54,511 nt of DNA from contig CAVQQP010000018.1 of the NCBI GenBank assembly GCA_963714995.1, positions 1 through 54,511 on the forward strand, read 5' to 3'. This stretch comes from Prado023 sp963714995. Lineage in GTDB: Bacteria; Actinomycetota; Actinomycetes; S36-B12; CAIYMF01. Shown here piece after piece: positions 45,967-54,511 of the stretch (the stretch's first letter is position 1; the number at the start of each line of letters is the position of its first letter). Position numbers and translations under genes: made by a program. The notes below the pieces were generated by a model that was not told where the DNA came from, did no database searches, and saw nothing but the letters and a program-made list of their open reading frames with translations.

Positions 45967-45988
45967 GGGTGACATGTGGGGTGACATG
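45967..45988. promoter_or_regulatory. Direct repeat GGGTGACATG in the divergent DUF2252 / AI-2E promoter region
   Basis: GGGTGACATG occurs at 45967-45976 and 45979-45988, 12 bp apart. The core GGGTGACA recurs in the palindrome at 49501-49517 before the Kef gene, and GGTGACATG at 51291 after it. It may be a shared operator for the cluster. An ATG inside it (45974) could be an alternative AI-2E start. Confidence 0.4.
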
Positions 45989-46027
45989 GGGATCGGGCCT
46001 CCGGCCGGGGGTGGGCAGGGTGCCGAC

Positions 46028-47227
46028 ATGGACATGCCTGTGTCAGGAGCGATGCCACCTCAGCCCCCGATGCCCGCGATCCCGCAACGCCCGGTCGACC
46101 AGGCGCCGCCGTGGGTCGTTCCGGTGATCCGCCAGACGATCTGGCGCATCATCTGGCTCGGCCTCGGCATGGCGATCCTGGTCCTGTCCCTGCTGCAGGC
46201 ACGGGGCCTGATCTCGACGCTGGTCATCGCCTTCTTCTTCAGCATCGCCATGGACCCGGCGGTCACCTGGCTGCACACCCATCGAGGCTGGTCCCGGGGA
46301 CGTGCGTCGGGGACCGTGTTCCTCGTCGTCGTGGTGTCCGTGGTGCTGCTGATCACGGTCCTGATCCCCGCGCTGGTCCAGGTGGCTGAACAGGTCGGAT
46401 CGCGTATCCCGGAGTGGATCGCGGCGATCGAGCGGACGTTCGGGGTCACGATCTCCTCCGGGACGGCCGATCTCGGCGACCAGGTCGACGAGGCGATCCG
46501 CACCTGGGTGCAGGACAATGGCCGGCAGGTCCTGGGCATCGCCAGCGGCACCGTCGGAATGGTGTTCCAGTTCCTGACCACCGCCACGTTCACCCTGTAC
46601 TTCGCCGCCGACGCGCCAAAGATCCGCCGCGCCCTGTTGGTGCGCATGCCCCCGGAGCGCCAGCAGCGCATCGGCTGGGCGTGGGACACCGCCATCGAGC
46701 AGACCGGTGGCTACTTCTACTCCCGGCTGGTCCTGCTCCTGATCAACGCGACCCTGTTCTTCTTCGTGATGGTGGCCGTGGGGGTGCCGTGGCTGGTGGC
46801 CCTGCCGCTGTCGGTGTTCCAGGGCTTCTTCGCGGAGTTCATCCCCGTGGTCGGCACCTACATCGGCGTGGCCATCCCGGCCTTGGTCACCCTGGGCATC
46901 GAGGGGGTGTGGCAGGCCCTCGTGCTGGTGGCCTGGACCGTGGTCTTCCAGCAGATCGAGAACTACTGGCTCAGCCCGAAGCTCAGCGCCCAGAGCATGG
47001 AGATCAACGGTGGTGTCGCCTTCGGGTCGGCCCTGGCCGGCGGTGCGATCGCCGGACCGATGGGCGCGTTCATGGCCATGCCAGTCGCAGCCCTGATCAC
47101 GTCGTTCGTGAAGAACTACGTGCCCCGCTACCCCCTGGTCTACCGATCGGCCTACGACCCGGACGAGACCGACACCTCCACCTCCCTGCCCGCCGCGGGC
47201 GCCGCGATGCAGGAGGAACTCGCATGA
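46028..47227 (+). CDS. AI-2E (PerM/TqsA) family permease
   Basis: A 399-residue membrane protein of the AI-2E family. A Pro-rich N-terminus is followed by an early helix pair (IIWLGLGMAILVLSLL; TLVIAFFFSIAMDPAVTWLH), a long amphipathic region (about 120-200), and a C-terminal set with the family block GVPWLVALPLSVFQGFFAEFIP, VVGTYIGVAIPALV, WTVVFQQIENYWLSPKL and GPMGAFMAMPVAALI. Members export AI-2, act as Na+(Li+)/H+ antiporters or have unknown roles, so substrate cannot be read. ATG at 46028 is chosen; 45974 is an alternative that lies within a candidate operator. Its stop overlaps the start of the next gene (ATGA). Confidence 0.85.
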   Translation: MDMPVSGAMPPQPPMPAIPQRPVDQAPPWVVPVIRQTIWRIIWLGLGMAILVLSLLQARGLISTLVIAFFFSIAMDPAVTWLHTHRGWSRGRASGTVFLVVVVSVVLLITVLIPALVQVAEQVGSRIPEWIAAIERTFGVTISSGTADLGDQVDEAIRTWVQDNGRQVLGIASGTVGMVFQFLTTATFTLYFAADAPKIRRALLVRMPPERQQRIGWAWDTAIEQTGGYFYSRLVLLLINATLFFFVMVAVGVPWLVALPLSVFQGFFAEFIPVVGTYIGVAIPALVTLGIEGVWQALVLVAWTVVFQQIENYWLSPKLSAQSMEINGGVAFGSALAGGAIAGPMGAFMAMPVAALITSFVKNYVPRYPLVYRSAYDPDETDTSTSLPAAGAAMQEELA

Positions 47228-49113
47228 CGCCATCGACTGCACGTGCCGGGGCACTGGCCGCCGGCCTGGTCGCCCCGATCGGGTTCGAGGCGAGCCTGAT
47301 GCCGCGCACCGCGGTCCAGCAGGGCATCGTCACCGGGCTGTCGGCATCCGCGACCCTGGGTGCGGTCGCCCTCGGGCAGGCCGCGACCGTTGCCGGGGCG
47401 CGGCGGCTGGCTGCGCGCACCGGGGCTGACCCCGCGTCCCGGGGAGTGCATGCGGCGGCCAACGCCGCGGCCCTCGGCGGGGGCATCGTGGGGCAGTACC
47501 TGCTCCAGCAGCGAAGCGAGGAGCCGATCCGCCGGGCCATCGGGCGGACCGCCGCGTACGAGCTGTCCCTCGGCGCAGGTTCGGCGCTGGCGGTCAGCGC
47601 CTTCGGGGCGCTGGTGGCCCGCGGGGATCGGCGCACCCGGGCGGTGGTTCCCGGTCTTCTCACCATCGGTGCGGCTGCGGCTCTCACCCCGGTGGTGCGC
47701 CGACGGGCCTCCACCCGACTGGCCGGCGGACCTGCGGTGGTCCCCAGCCTCGCGGCCGCCGGAGCCGTGGCAGCCGGGGTGCAGGTCGTCGCCGCCGCTG
47801 AGAAGGGCCTGTCGCGGGCGGTCGGGCGGGGCCTGGCCGCCGTGCTCCCCGGGCCCCCTGCGCTGTGGACGTGGACCGGTCGGGCCGCAGCAGCCACCGC
47901 CACCGCAGCGCTCGTGGCCCGGGCGCTCGACGGGGTCTACGAGAAGATCGAGTCCGGCGCCGAGCGGGCCGAAGCCGGATTGGGGGACGTACCCAACGAC
48001 CCGTACGTCAGCGGGGGCGTGGTCAGCGCGGTTCCCTTCGCGACCCTGAGCCGCGAGGGCCGGCGTCATGTCGTGTCCCGCACCCGGGCGCAGTTCATCG
48101 AGCGCGTCATGGGACAGGTCGCGGTCGCCGAGCCGGTCCGCGTGTACGTGGGTCTGGAGAGTGCCCCCACCATGCCGGAACGGGTCGCGTTGGCCCTCGA
48201 CGAGGTCGAACGCCTCGGTGCCCTGGACAGGTCCCTGCTGCTGCTGGTCTCACCGACCGGCACCGGGTACGTCAACTACGCGGCCGTCGAGGCCGTCGAG
48301 TACCTCGCCCTCGGCGACGTCGCCACCGTCACCATGCAGTACTCGCTGCGCCCCTCGTTCCTCTCCCTGGACCGCGTCGACGAGGGCCGCGCGCAGAATC
48401 GTGCGCTGTGGACCGCGCTCCACGAGCGGATCGAGGCCCTGCCCCCGCAGGATCGCCCGCGGGTGGTCATGTTCGGCGAGAGCCTCGGCGCGCACACCAG
48501 CCAGGACACCGTGCTGCACCAGGGCACCGAGGGACTGCGTGACCTCGGCGTCGAGCGTGCGCTGTGGATCGGGTCGCCGGCCGGCAGTGGCTGGCGCACC
48601 GAGGTCCGCAGCTCCTCGGCAACCCGGCAGACCCGGGAGCTGGTCGGGGAGTTCGACAACTACGACGACTACCTCGCCCTCCCCGAGGACCGGCGCTCCG
48701 CGCTGCGGTACGTGATGATCACCCACGACGAGGACGGCGTGCCCAAGTTCGGCCCACCCCTGGCCGTGCAGGCCCCGGACTGGTTGCGCGACCAACGGCC
48801 CACCGGGATCCCCGACACCATGCGCTGGTCCCCGTTCACCACCTTCCTGCAGGTCTTCGTCGACATGCTCAACGGATCGAACGTGACCCCCGGGACGTTC
48901 GCCGCCCTCGGCCACGACTACCGCGCGGACCTGCTCGACTTCGTCAGCGCCGTCTACGACCTGCCCGCCACCAACGCGCAGATGCACAACCTGCACCGGG
49001 CCCTGCCCCTGTTCGAGAAGCAGCTCTTCGACTTCATCGACGGCGCCGCCACCGCGGCGGCCACGGCCGAACAGCCCGGGGCCGAGGCCGCACACCCGTC
49101 CGACGCGACGTGA
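47224..49113 (+). CDS. Abhydrolase_9 membrane-anchored alpha/beta-hydrolase
   Basis: A 629-residue protein with an N-terminal half of several hydrophobic Ala/Gly-rich helices (Abhydrolase_9_N-like, about 1-235) and a C-terminal alpha/beta-hydrolase (about 285-600). The domain contains VRVYVGLESAPTMPERVALAL, LLLVSPTGTGYVNY, VTMQYSLRPSFLSL and the nucleophile elbow VMFGESLGAHTSQD. The pair is typical of actinobacteria, where the role is thought to concern lipids of the envelope but is not settled. The start overlaps the AI-2E stop by 4 bp, so the two are co-translated. A 31-residue Ala/Glu-rich tail ends the protein. Confidence 0.88.
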   Translation: MTPSTARAGALAAGLVAPIGFEASLMPRTAVQQGIVTGLSASATLGAVALGQAATVAGARRLAARTGADPASRGVHAAANAAALGGGIVGQYLLQQRSEEPIRRAIGRTAAYELSLGAGSALAVSAFGALVARGDRRTRAVVPGLLTIGAAAALTPVVRRRASTRLAGGPAVVPSLAAAGAVAAGVQVVAAAEKGLSRAVGRGLAAVLPGPPALWTWTGRAAAATATAALVARALDGVYEKIESGAERAEAGLGDVPNDPYVSGGVVSAVPFATLSREGRRHVVSRTRAQFIERVMGQVAVAEPVRVYVGLESAPTMPERVALALDEVERLGALDRSLLLLVSPTGTGYVNYAAVEAVEYLALGDVATVTMQYSLRPSFLSLDRVDEGRAQNRALWTALHERIEALPPQDRPRVVMFGESLGAHTSQDTVLHQGTEGLRDLGVERALWIGSPAGSGWRTEVRSSSATRQTRELVGEFDNYDDYLALPEDRRSALRYVMITHDEDGVPKFGPPLAVQAPDWLRDQRPTGIPDTMRWSPFTTFLQVFVDMLNGSNVTPGTFAALGHDYRADLLDFVSAVYDLPATNAQMHNLHRALPLFEKQLFDFIDGAATAAATAEQPGAEAAHPSDAT

Positions 49114-49152
49114 TCCCACCCGGGTCGGCCTCTCGAGAAGAAGGGACAGACT

Positions 49153-49458
49153 ATGTCAACTGAGGGTTCTGCAGGGTCCCCGAGTGTTGTGCTCGAGGAC
49201 CTGGTCCGGGAGTTGAGGGCCGAGGGCTTCGGGGCCGAGGTGGTGGCCGACCCCGGCAACCTGGTGGTCGTCTACGCCACCGATCCGCGCCTCGATCCAT
49301 GGGACGACCCCACCGAGGATCGGCAGATCGAGATCGTGCGCATCGAGCACCGCGACGGGCACCTGAACTGCCCGTGGCTGCCCGGCCCGATCCCGGACAG
49401 CGAGCTCCAGGGACTGGGAATCCTGCTGCGGACCCTGATGGAGACGCGCGGGTACTGA
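49153..49458 (+). CDS. Small acidic cytosolic protein (101 aa), unknown function
   Basis: No family recognised. It starts MSTEGSAGSPSVVLEDLVRE, continues with a beta-strand/loop middle (FGAEVVADPGNLVVVYATDP) and a Trp-containing acidic loop (LDPWDDPTEDRQIEIVRIEH), and ends in a helix (ELQGLGILLRTLMETRGY). No membrane segment is seen. AGAAGGGACAG precedes the ATG. It follows the Abhydrolase_9 gene by 39 bp on the same strand and is probably part of that transcript. Confidence 0.68.
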   Translation: MSTEGSAGSPSVVLEDLVRELRAEGFGAEVVADPGNLVVVYATDPRLDPWDDPTEDRQIEIVRIEHRDGHLNCPWLPGPIPDSELQGLGILLRTLMETRGY

Positions 49459-49500
49459 GAGGCCGCGGTCCGGTCGCGGAACGACGGGCAGGCCCTATCG

Positions 49501-49517
49501 GTCACCCCAGGGGTGAC
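49501..49517. promoter_or_regulatory. Palindrome GTCACCCC-A-GGGGTGAC before the Kef gene
   Basis: A perfect 8-bp inverted repeat around one central base, 102 bp upstream of the antiporter start. Its half-site is the GGGTGACA motif also found before the AI-2E gene. Candidate operator. Confidence 0.45.
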
Positions 49518-49618
49518 AAACGCTCCGCTCGGAAGTGCGTGCCGACCTAGGGTCGCCCCGCAGGACCGCTCCGGTGCGCCGGTTCCAGGGTCCATCCGCG
49601 TCTCCCCGGAGGTGAACC

Positions 49619-51221
49619 GTGCCGTTCCTGATCAGCGTCAGCGCCAGCGCCGAGATCGCCCCACCGCTGGTCACCCAACTCGCGGTGGTCCTGGTCGGGG
49701 CCGCCCTGGTCGGCTACCTGTGCCAGCGGGTGGGTCTCATCCCCATCGTGGGGTACCTCGCGACCGGTGCCCTGCTCGGCCCGTACGCCCTCGGCGTCGT
49801 GGACAGCACCGAGCTGGTCGACCAGCTGGCCGAGGTGGGTGTCATCTTCCTGCTGTTCTCCATCGGGCTGGAGCTCAGCGGAGACCAGCTCAAGCGGATG
49901 GGGCCGCTGATGTTCGGCGGCGGCGCCCTGCAGGTCGTCCTCACAGTCGGAGCGGTCACGGTCGGATCGGCGCTGCTGGCCGGGGTCGACGTGCGCACCG
50001 GCATCTACACCGGGTGCCTGATCGCCCTGAGCTCGACAGCGGTGGTGCTCAAGCTGCTGTCGAGCAAGGGCAAGACGGGATCGCCGACCGGGGAGGTGTC
50101 CGTGGCCTTCCTGATCTTCCAGGACATCGCGGTCGTCGTGATGGTGCTGGTCGTCCCCCTCCTCGGCCAGGGCGGCGGGAGCCTGTGGGACGTCGTGCTC
50201 GTGCTGGCCAAGTCAGCGGTGATCATCGTCGTGGTGATGCTCGGCACGCGCCGGGTCGTCCCCCGTGCCCTTGCCGCCGTGTCCACCCGGACCAACGACG
50301 AGGAGTTCCTGCTGGCCATCCTCGCGATCGCCATCGGGATCGCGTTCCTGGTGACCCTGTTCGGGCTGAGCGCCTCCCTCGGGGCGTTCATCGCCGGGCT
50401 GGTCGTGAGCAGCGGTCCCCACCGATCCCGGGCCACCCGCTACGTGGAGCCGTTCCAGGTGGTGTTCGCGGCCGTGTTCTTCGCCTCGATCGGCATGCTG
50501 CTGGACCTGCAGTTCCTGCTGGACAACCTCGGGTCGGTTGCCGTCCTGGTCGTGGTGATCGTGGCGGTTGAAGGTCGTGACCACGGGTGCGGCGGCGCGG
50601 GCCTTCGGCCAGCCATGGCCCGTGGTCGGCGCGTCCGCGCTCCTGCTCGCTCAGCTCGGCGAGTTCGCCTTCGTGCTGGAACGGTCCGGGCGGGAGGTCG
50701 GGCTGACCCCCTTCGGAGAGGGGGAGACGGGCTCACAGTCCTTCATCGCCGCCAGCGTGGCCCTGTTCGCACTCACCCCGGCGCTGTATGCCGTCGGTGA
50801 GCGACTCCTGCGCTCGGCCGCCGCCGGGGCGCCGGAACCGCAGGGGGATCGGGTGGTCATCATCGGCTCACCCGAGCGAGTCTCTCGACTGGGGCAGATC
50901 GTGGCCGACTCCCTCCCAGACGTCACGGTCGTGGCCTCGGACGTCTCCGGCCTGGGCGGTTCGGCCGGGCCCCGCCGTGATCCGAGCGTCCGTCTCATTG
51001 TCGTCGATTCCTCGGCAGGCCCGGCCGTCGCCGGGATCGTCACCGCGGCCGTTCAGGCAGAGCCGGCGGTGCCCACGATCGTGCGCACGTCGCAGCGCCT
51101 CGACGTCGACAACGTCCGGATCACCGACGAGGACCTGACCCTCATCGTTGACGAGGAGGCCGGCGACGCCGCCCTGGCCCGCGCGATCGCACGGGTGATG
51201 GCGGGCCCAGCCGGCGGCTGA
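49619..51221 (+). CDS. Kef/CPA2-type cation:proton antiporter, one frameshift
   Basis: A CPA2 antiporter of about 534 residues. The helices show VTQLAVVLVGAALVGYLCQRV, the GVIFLLFSIGLELS segment, ALSSTAVVLKLLSSKG, FLIFQDIAVVVMVL and FGLSASLGAFIAGLVVSSGP. The frame changes at about 50563-50570 (VVIVAV to LKVVTTGAAARAFG); one extra base explains it. The second part continues with ALLLAQLGEFAFVL and a C-terminal nucleotide-binding-like domain (GDRVVIIGSPERVSRLGQIV) that is shorter and more divergent than a standard TrkA-N/RCK domain. It would exchange K+ or Na+ for H+. ATG at 49619 follows GGAGGTG. Confidence 0.85.
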
Positions 51222-51834
51222 TGACGTGATCGCGCATCAGCTCGGCGCTGGGTCGGTCGTGGCGACTGCCCTACGGGGGTGCCACCCGCTGGTGACATGT
51301 CGGGCATCCCTACAGTCCGCTGCGCCCTTCAAGCACGGCTTCGAGGTCGCCCGTGGCAGCCTGGCGCTACGTCAGAGCTGGGCCACCATGCCGGCGGGCA
51401 CCGTGCCCTCGCCGGGGGCGTGGCGGCGGTTGTGGGGCAGGTTGAGGCCCTTGCGGTTGCCTCTTGCCCTGGCTCCAGTAGGAATCGCTGTAATCGCTGA
51501 AATGTACAAAGCCGCGCTCAGGTCGTACGGACATCTATCGGCACAGATAGCGGCCACTCCGCTCCACCGCACGGGCAACACGCCCGTCTCGCGCCGGAGT
51601 ACAGCACCCCTGGGGTCCCGCGAGGCGCTCGCCCTCGACGATGAGGTGGTCGTACCGGATGCGCAGCAGGCAGAGGAACGCACCGGCCAGGCGCGCACCC
51701 CACGACGAGACCGCCACGACCGCGCAGCTCGATCCAACCACGCCCCGCGCGACGACGGCACCGCTTCGCCGCGCTCCGAAGCTCCGCTTGCCGCGACATG
51801 GTCACCGTGCGGTCCGGACTGCCATCCTTGAAAG
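51222..51834. other. Intergenic stretch without a convincing gene
   Basis: Open frames here have Arg/Ala/Pro-rich translations with no recognisable domain. One frame ending at 51913 gives a plausible-looking tail (ILERWQAVAGTRWNQRYRQR) that overlaps the next gene in another frame. It could be the remnant of a displaced gene. Confidence 0.4.
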
Positions 51835-53217
51835 GTGGCAAGCCGTCGCCGGGACACGCTGGAACCAGCGGTACCGCCAGCGCGACGGCAGGTTCCACCC
51901 GCTGATCCCCTGAGCGCCGGAACGGCCGACGCGGCGGGGCGGAATCGGTACGTCGACCTCGTCCGGCTCGTCGCGATCCTCGTCGTCATGGGGGGCCACT
52001 GGCTGGCCACGATCATCATCGTCGCTGACGGGCAGCCGCGGGGCCGCAGCGCGCTGGCCGAGATCGGGTACATGCGCTGGCTGACGCTGCTGCTGCAGGT
52101 CATGCCGATGTTCTTCCTGGCTGGCGGGTACGCGGCGGCCGCATCCTGGCCGTCGTGGAGTGCTCGCGGGGGACGGTGGGCCGGCTGGACGCATGCCCGG
52201 TTCGTGCGGCTGCTGCGGCCGACCAGCTGGTTCGTCGGGATCATGGCGGGGGTGCTCGGCGTCGCCCTGCTCCTGGGCGCGCCGGCCCCGGTGCTGGCCC
52301 AGGCCGGTTGGGGGGTGGCCCTGCAGCTGTGGTTCCTGCCGGTCTATGTCTCGCTGCTCGTGCTCGCGGTGCCCCTGCTCACCGCGTGGAACCGGGCCCG
52401 GTGGTTCCTGCTGGCAGCAGCGGTCGCGATCGTTGCGGTGGTCGACGTGCTGGTGCGGGGCCTTGGTCTGGCAGGTGCGGGCTGGCTGAACTACTTCGTG
52501 GCGCCGGCAGCGGGTTTCGTCCTCGGGTTCGCCTGGCACGCTGGCGCGCTCGCACGGCGCTCCGTCCAGATCGCCATGCTGGTCGGGGGGGTGCTGGTCC
52601 TCCTGGTGCTGATCGGCGGCTTCGGCTATCCCCCGTGGATGATCGGCGTCCCGGGCGAGCCGCCCGCCAACACGGCACCTCCGAACCTCGCGCTTGTCGC
52701 CTACGCCTCAGCCCAGGTCGGGCTGGTCCTGCTGCTCGAACGGTCCGGCCGGCGGCTCCTGGAGCGGCCCCGGACCTGGGCAGCCGTCGTCCGGGGCAAC
52801 TCGGTCCTCATGACCATGTACCTGTGGCACATGGTCCCGGTGCTGATCCTCGCCGCGCTCCTCGCGGTGACCGGATTCCGCACCGGACCGGCGCCAGGTG
52901 GCCTCGCATGGTGGGGCGGGCGCGTCCTGTGGATCACGGTCCTCGCAGTGGTCCTCGCCGGGCTGGTCGGTCTCGTCGGCAGGTTCGAGCGCCCCAGCAC
53001 GCCGCGCCTGGGCCTGACCGGGTGGCTCCCGTCGGTGCTCCTTGTCGTCTGCGCCGCCCTCACCGGCCACGCGCTGTCCCGCCTGGCCGTCGGTGGGTTC
53101 GCCCCCTCCGGTCACCTGGCCACCGGCCCACTGGTCACCTACACGGCCGGCATGATCGCACTGTGGCTGGCCGGCTCGTTCGCGCCCGCACGTTCGGGCC
53201 GCGGATCCGGGGCGTGA
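51835..53217 (+). CDS. Acyltransferase-3-like multi-pass membrane protein
   Basis: A 460-residue protein with about ten helices. It has the acyltransferase-3 opening RNRYVDLVRLVAILVVMGGHWL, then MPMFFLAGGYAAAASWPSW and RFVRLLRPTSWFVG, and a later block NSVLMTMYLWHMVPVLIL. The pattern fits membrane acyltransferases that modify surface sugars or lipids. GTG at 51835 is the only upstream start codon that keeps the first helix, but the first 30 residues look weak and a shorter, non-standard start is possible. Stands alone between the Kef gene and the final lipoprotein. Confidence 0.78.
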   Translation: MASRRRDTLEPAVPPARRQVPPADPLSAGTADAAGRNRYVDLVRLVAILVVMGGHWLATIIIVADGQPRGRSALAEIGYMRWLTLLLQVMPMFFLAGGYAAAASWPSWSARGGRWAGWTHARFVRLLRPTSWFVGIMAGVLGVALLLGAPAPVLAQAGWGVALQLWFLPVYVSLLVLAVPLLTAWNRARWFLLAAAVAIVAVVDVLVRGLGLAGAGWLNYFVAPAAGFVLGFAWHAGALARRSVQIAMLVGGVLVLLVLIGGFGYPPWMIGVPGEPPANTAPPNLALVAYASAQVGLVLLLERSGRRLLERPRTWAAVVRGNSVLMTMYLWHMVPVLILAALLAVTGFRTGPAPGGLAWWGGRVLWITVLAVVLAGLVGLVGRFERPSTPRLGLTGWLPSVLLVVCAALTGHALSRLAVGGFAPSGHLATGPLVTYTAGMIALWLAGSFAPARSGRGSGA

Positions 53218-53472
53218 GCCGGTCCTGTCACGGGTTCACGTCATCGACGTGCCACCGCGAGGTCCGCCGCGGTGGCCACGGCGTTTCGAGGCACAGGCGG
53301 CTGTTATGACGCAGCCGCCGCAACCGGGACGGAACGCGGCGCCATGACGCACGCACGCTCCGGATCGGCAACGCCGGGAGCGCCCCCCTGCACCCGCCGA
53401 TGGAACCGACCAGTGGCACTGGCTGACTCGCGTGGGAGGGCGGACGATGAAGGTGTCAGGAGGAGGTGCACG

Positions 53473-54468
53473 ATGCGCAGCGCCGTGTGGTGGTGTGCGG
53501 CAGCGGTGGCCGCGATGGTGGTGGGTGGATGCGCCGGGCAGGACGAGGGAGCCGTTCCGAGCGGGTCGCCGACGTCGGCGAGTTCGGGGAACGGTGCGGT
53601 CTACCTGGGGAGTGGCTCCGGTGTCCAGCGGTTCCCGATCCAACCCGATGGGGGCTTGGGCACCGGGGCGGATTTCACCGTGGAGGGGAACGTCCTTGAC
53701 GGTCGCGGGGACGCGGCGCTGACCGGGGTGTTCGAGGACGTGTACAGCCTCCGGCTGGACGTGCGCGACGCCGCGTCGGGTGCGGTGCAGAGCTCGGTGA
53801 GTGCCGACTGGTGCGGTGGGGAGGGCAACGAGTTCCGGTGGTGCGTGCTTCTGGATCCCACCCGCGTGATCCGGACCTCGACGCTGTGGCCGGGCAAGCC
53901 GGGCGGTACGGTCACGATCAGCTCGATGCAGGACGGGTCGGACCTCGACGCGCTCGGTGAGGTGCAAGCCCTGGTCGGCATGGTGGGCACCGAGTCCGCT
54001 GATGCCGTGCTGCTGCAGCTCGCCGACGCGCCGATGTCGACCGACGGGGGCGATCTGGCCGTGCCTACGACGCCTTCGGGGACGACCGAGCGGCTGGATC
54101 TGGTCTCGGGCGCGACCACCGCGGTGGGCCGCTACCCGCAGGAGTTCAGCCCGCTGTGCGCGGTCGGCCTTGACTCGCTGCTCGGCTACACCGCGCCGCC
54201 TGCTGGGACGACCGATGAAGGCGCCTTCACCCTGACGATGGTTGGGCCGGCGTCGATCAGCCCCGAGCTGTCCGGTGCGGCGGTCGGGATCTGGCCGGCC
54301 GACCCGCCGCGCGGATGTTCGGCCGACGGCCGCTTCGTCTATGCGCCCACCGCATCCCGGGACGGCATGGGGCTCGGGCTGGAGCGGATCGGGCTGGTGG
54401 ACGCCAGCCGCACGGTACTGCCGGATGTGCAGGTCCTTCCGGAGGAGTTGTTCGTCATCACCCGATGA
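53473..54468 (+). CDS. Secreted lipoprotein, unknown function
   Basis: A 331-residue protein with a lipoprotein signal (MRSAVWWCAAAVAAMVVGGC, lipobox VGGC, Cys at residue 20) and a Ser/Gly tether. The exported domain is beta-rich with repeated strands and turns (GNGAVYLGSGSGVQRFPI, DAVLLQLADAPMSTD, GTTERLDLVSGATTAVGRYP, GRFVYAPTAS), which suggests a beta-propeller-like protein. No catalytic motif is seen. The start is chosen because AGGAGGAGGTG lies directly upstream. It probably sits on the outer face of the membrane. Confidence 0.75.
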   Translation: MRSAVWWCAAAVAAMVVGGCAGQDEGAVPSGSPTSASSGNGAVYLGSGSGVQRFPIQPDGGLGTGADFTVEGNVLDGRGDAALTGVFEDVYSLRLDVRDAASGAVQSSVSADWCGGEGNEFRWCVLLDPTRVIRTSTLWPGKPGGTVTISSMQDGSDLDALGEVQALVGMVGTESADAVLLQLADAPMSTDGGDLAVPTTPSGTTERLDLVSGATTAVGRYPQEFSPLCAVGLDSLLGYTAPPAGTTDEGAFTLTMVGPASISPELSGAAVGIWPADPPRGCSADGRFVYAPTASRDGMGLGLERIGLVDASRTVLPDVQVLPEELFVITR

Positions 54469-54511
54469 CCGGCGAGGGCCGGTGGCGTCCGGGCGGGCAC
54501 GGCTGGCGCCG

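Noticed and set aside
46028..47227. Reading the AI-2E permease as the AI-2 exporter partner of the LsrF-type operon
   Set aside because: The AI-2E family is functionally mixed, the gene is over 10 kb away and belongs to another cluster; no direct evidence links them.
51226..51831. 201-residue open frame after the Kef gene
   Set aside because: No domain, no ribosome-binding site and Arg/Ala/Pro-rich composition; treated as intergenic.
51641..51913. 90-residue frame ending in a plausible tail before the second acyltransferase
   Set aside because: It overlaps the acyltransferase N-terminus in another frame, and only its last 30 residues look protein-like; not enough to call a gene.
1..54511. 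CRISPR arrays, rRNA genes, insertion sequences, secondary-metabolite synthases
   Set aside because: Looked for throughout; no regularly spaced repeats, rRNA sequence, transposase motif or modular synthase is present.

Overview
The window is high-GC bacterial DNA with GTG as well as ATG starts, ATGA stop-start overlaps, a maltokinase of the Mak/Pep2 type and an Abhydrolase_9 membrane protein. Together these point to a member of the Actinomycetota; I do not claim a genus. I annotate about 38 protein genes, one tRNA and a set of regulatory and recombination sites. Eight genes carry apparent frameshifts (12 in total, at least 10 of which look like one extra base). That pattern fits indel errors in the assembly at least as well as gene decay, so those genes are described as interrupted rather than declared dead.

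Region 1 (1-18.8 kb) is a maltodextrin locus. On the minus strand it reads: two substrate-binding lipoproteins, MalF (with a large extracytoplasmic loop like the enteric protein), MalG, a terminator hairpin, MalK, a second hairpin, an alpha-glucosidase-type GH13 and a neopullulanase-type GH13. Beyond these lie two more GH13 enzymes. An APH-fold phosphotransferase and an MFS exporter lie on the plus strand, followed by a maltokinase. The logic is uptake of maltodextrin, cytosolic hydrolysis, and phosphorylation of maltose to maltose-1-phosphate.

Region 2 (19.0-27.2 kb) is an approximately 8-kb island in tRNA-Thr(UGU). The last 45 bp of the tRNA region are perfectly repeated at 27018-27062. Paired 11-bp arm-type repeats lie just inside both ends. 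A third, decayed arm pair lies outside the right end at the same distance from the core, which suggests an older, related insertion at the same site. The island carries a 2H phosphoesterase, an SDR, a CPBP protease, a LURP-one-like protein, a small membrane protein and a large Cys-type sulfatase. It has no visible integrase.

Region 3 (27.7-38.5 kb) holds a YihY/BrkB protein and an acyltransferase. Next comes the most interesting unit: a SorC-family regulator with repeated GAACAAATGTC operators facing an operon of VOC protein, DhaK, DhaL, an LsrF-type thiolase/aldolase and a DUF1097 membrane protein, closed by a strong terminator. I interpret it as an uncharacterised route that phosphorylates and cleaves a short ketose or AI-2-like dicarbonyl. 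A lipoprotein esterase and a tryptophanase follow.

Region 4 (38.5-54.5 kb) contains a large MalT/LuxR-type regulator whose Walker A lysine is replaced. It converges with a P-type ATPase that lacks the usual calcium ligands. Then come DUF2252, an AI-2E-family permease, an Abhydrolase_9 protein, a small acidic protein and a Kef-type antiporter, with a GGGTGACA motif recurring upstream of the plus-strand genes. An acyltransferase-like membrane protein and a lipoprotein end the window.
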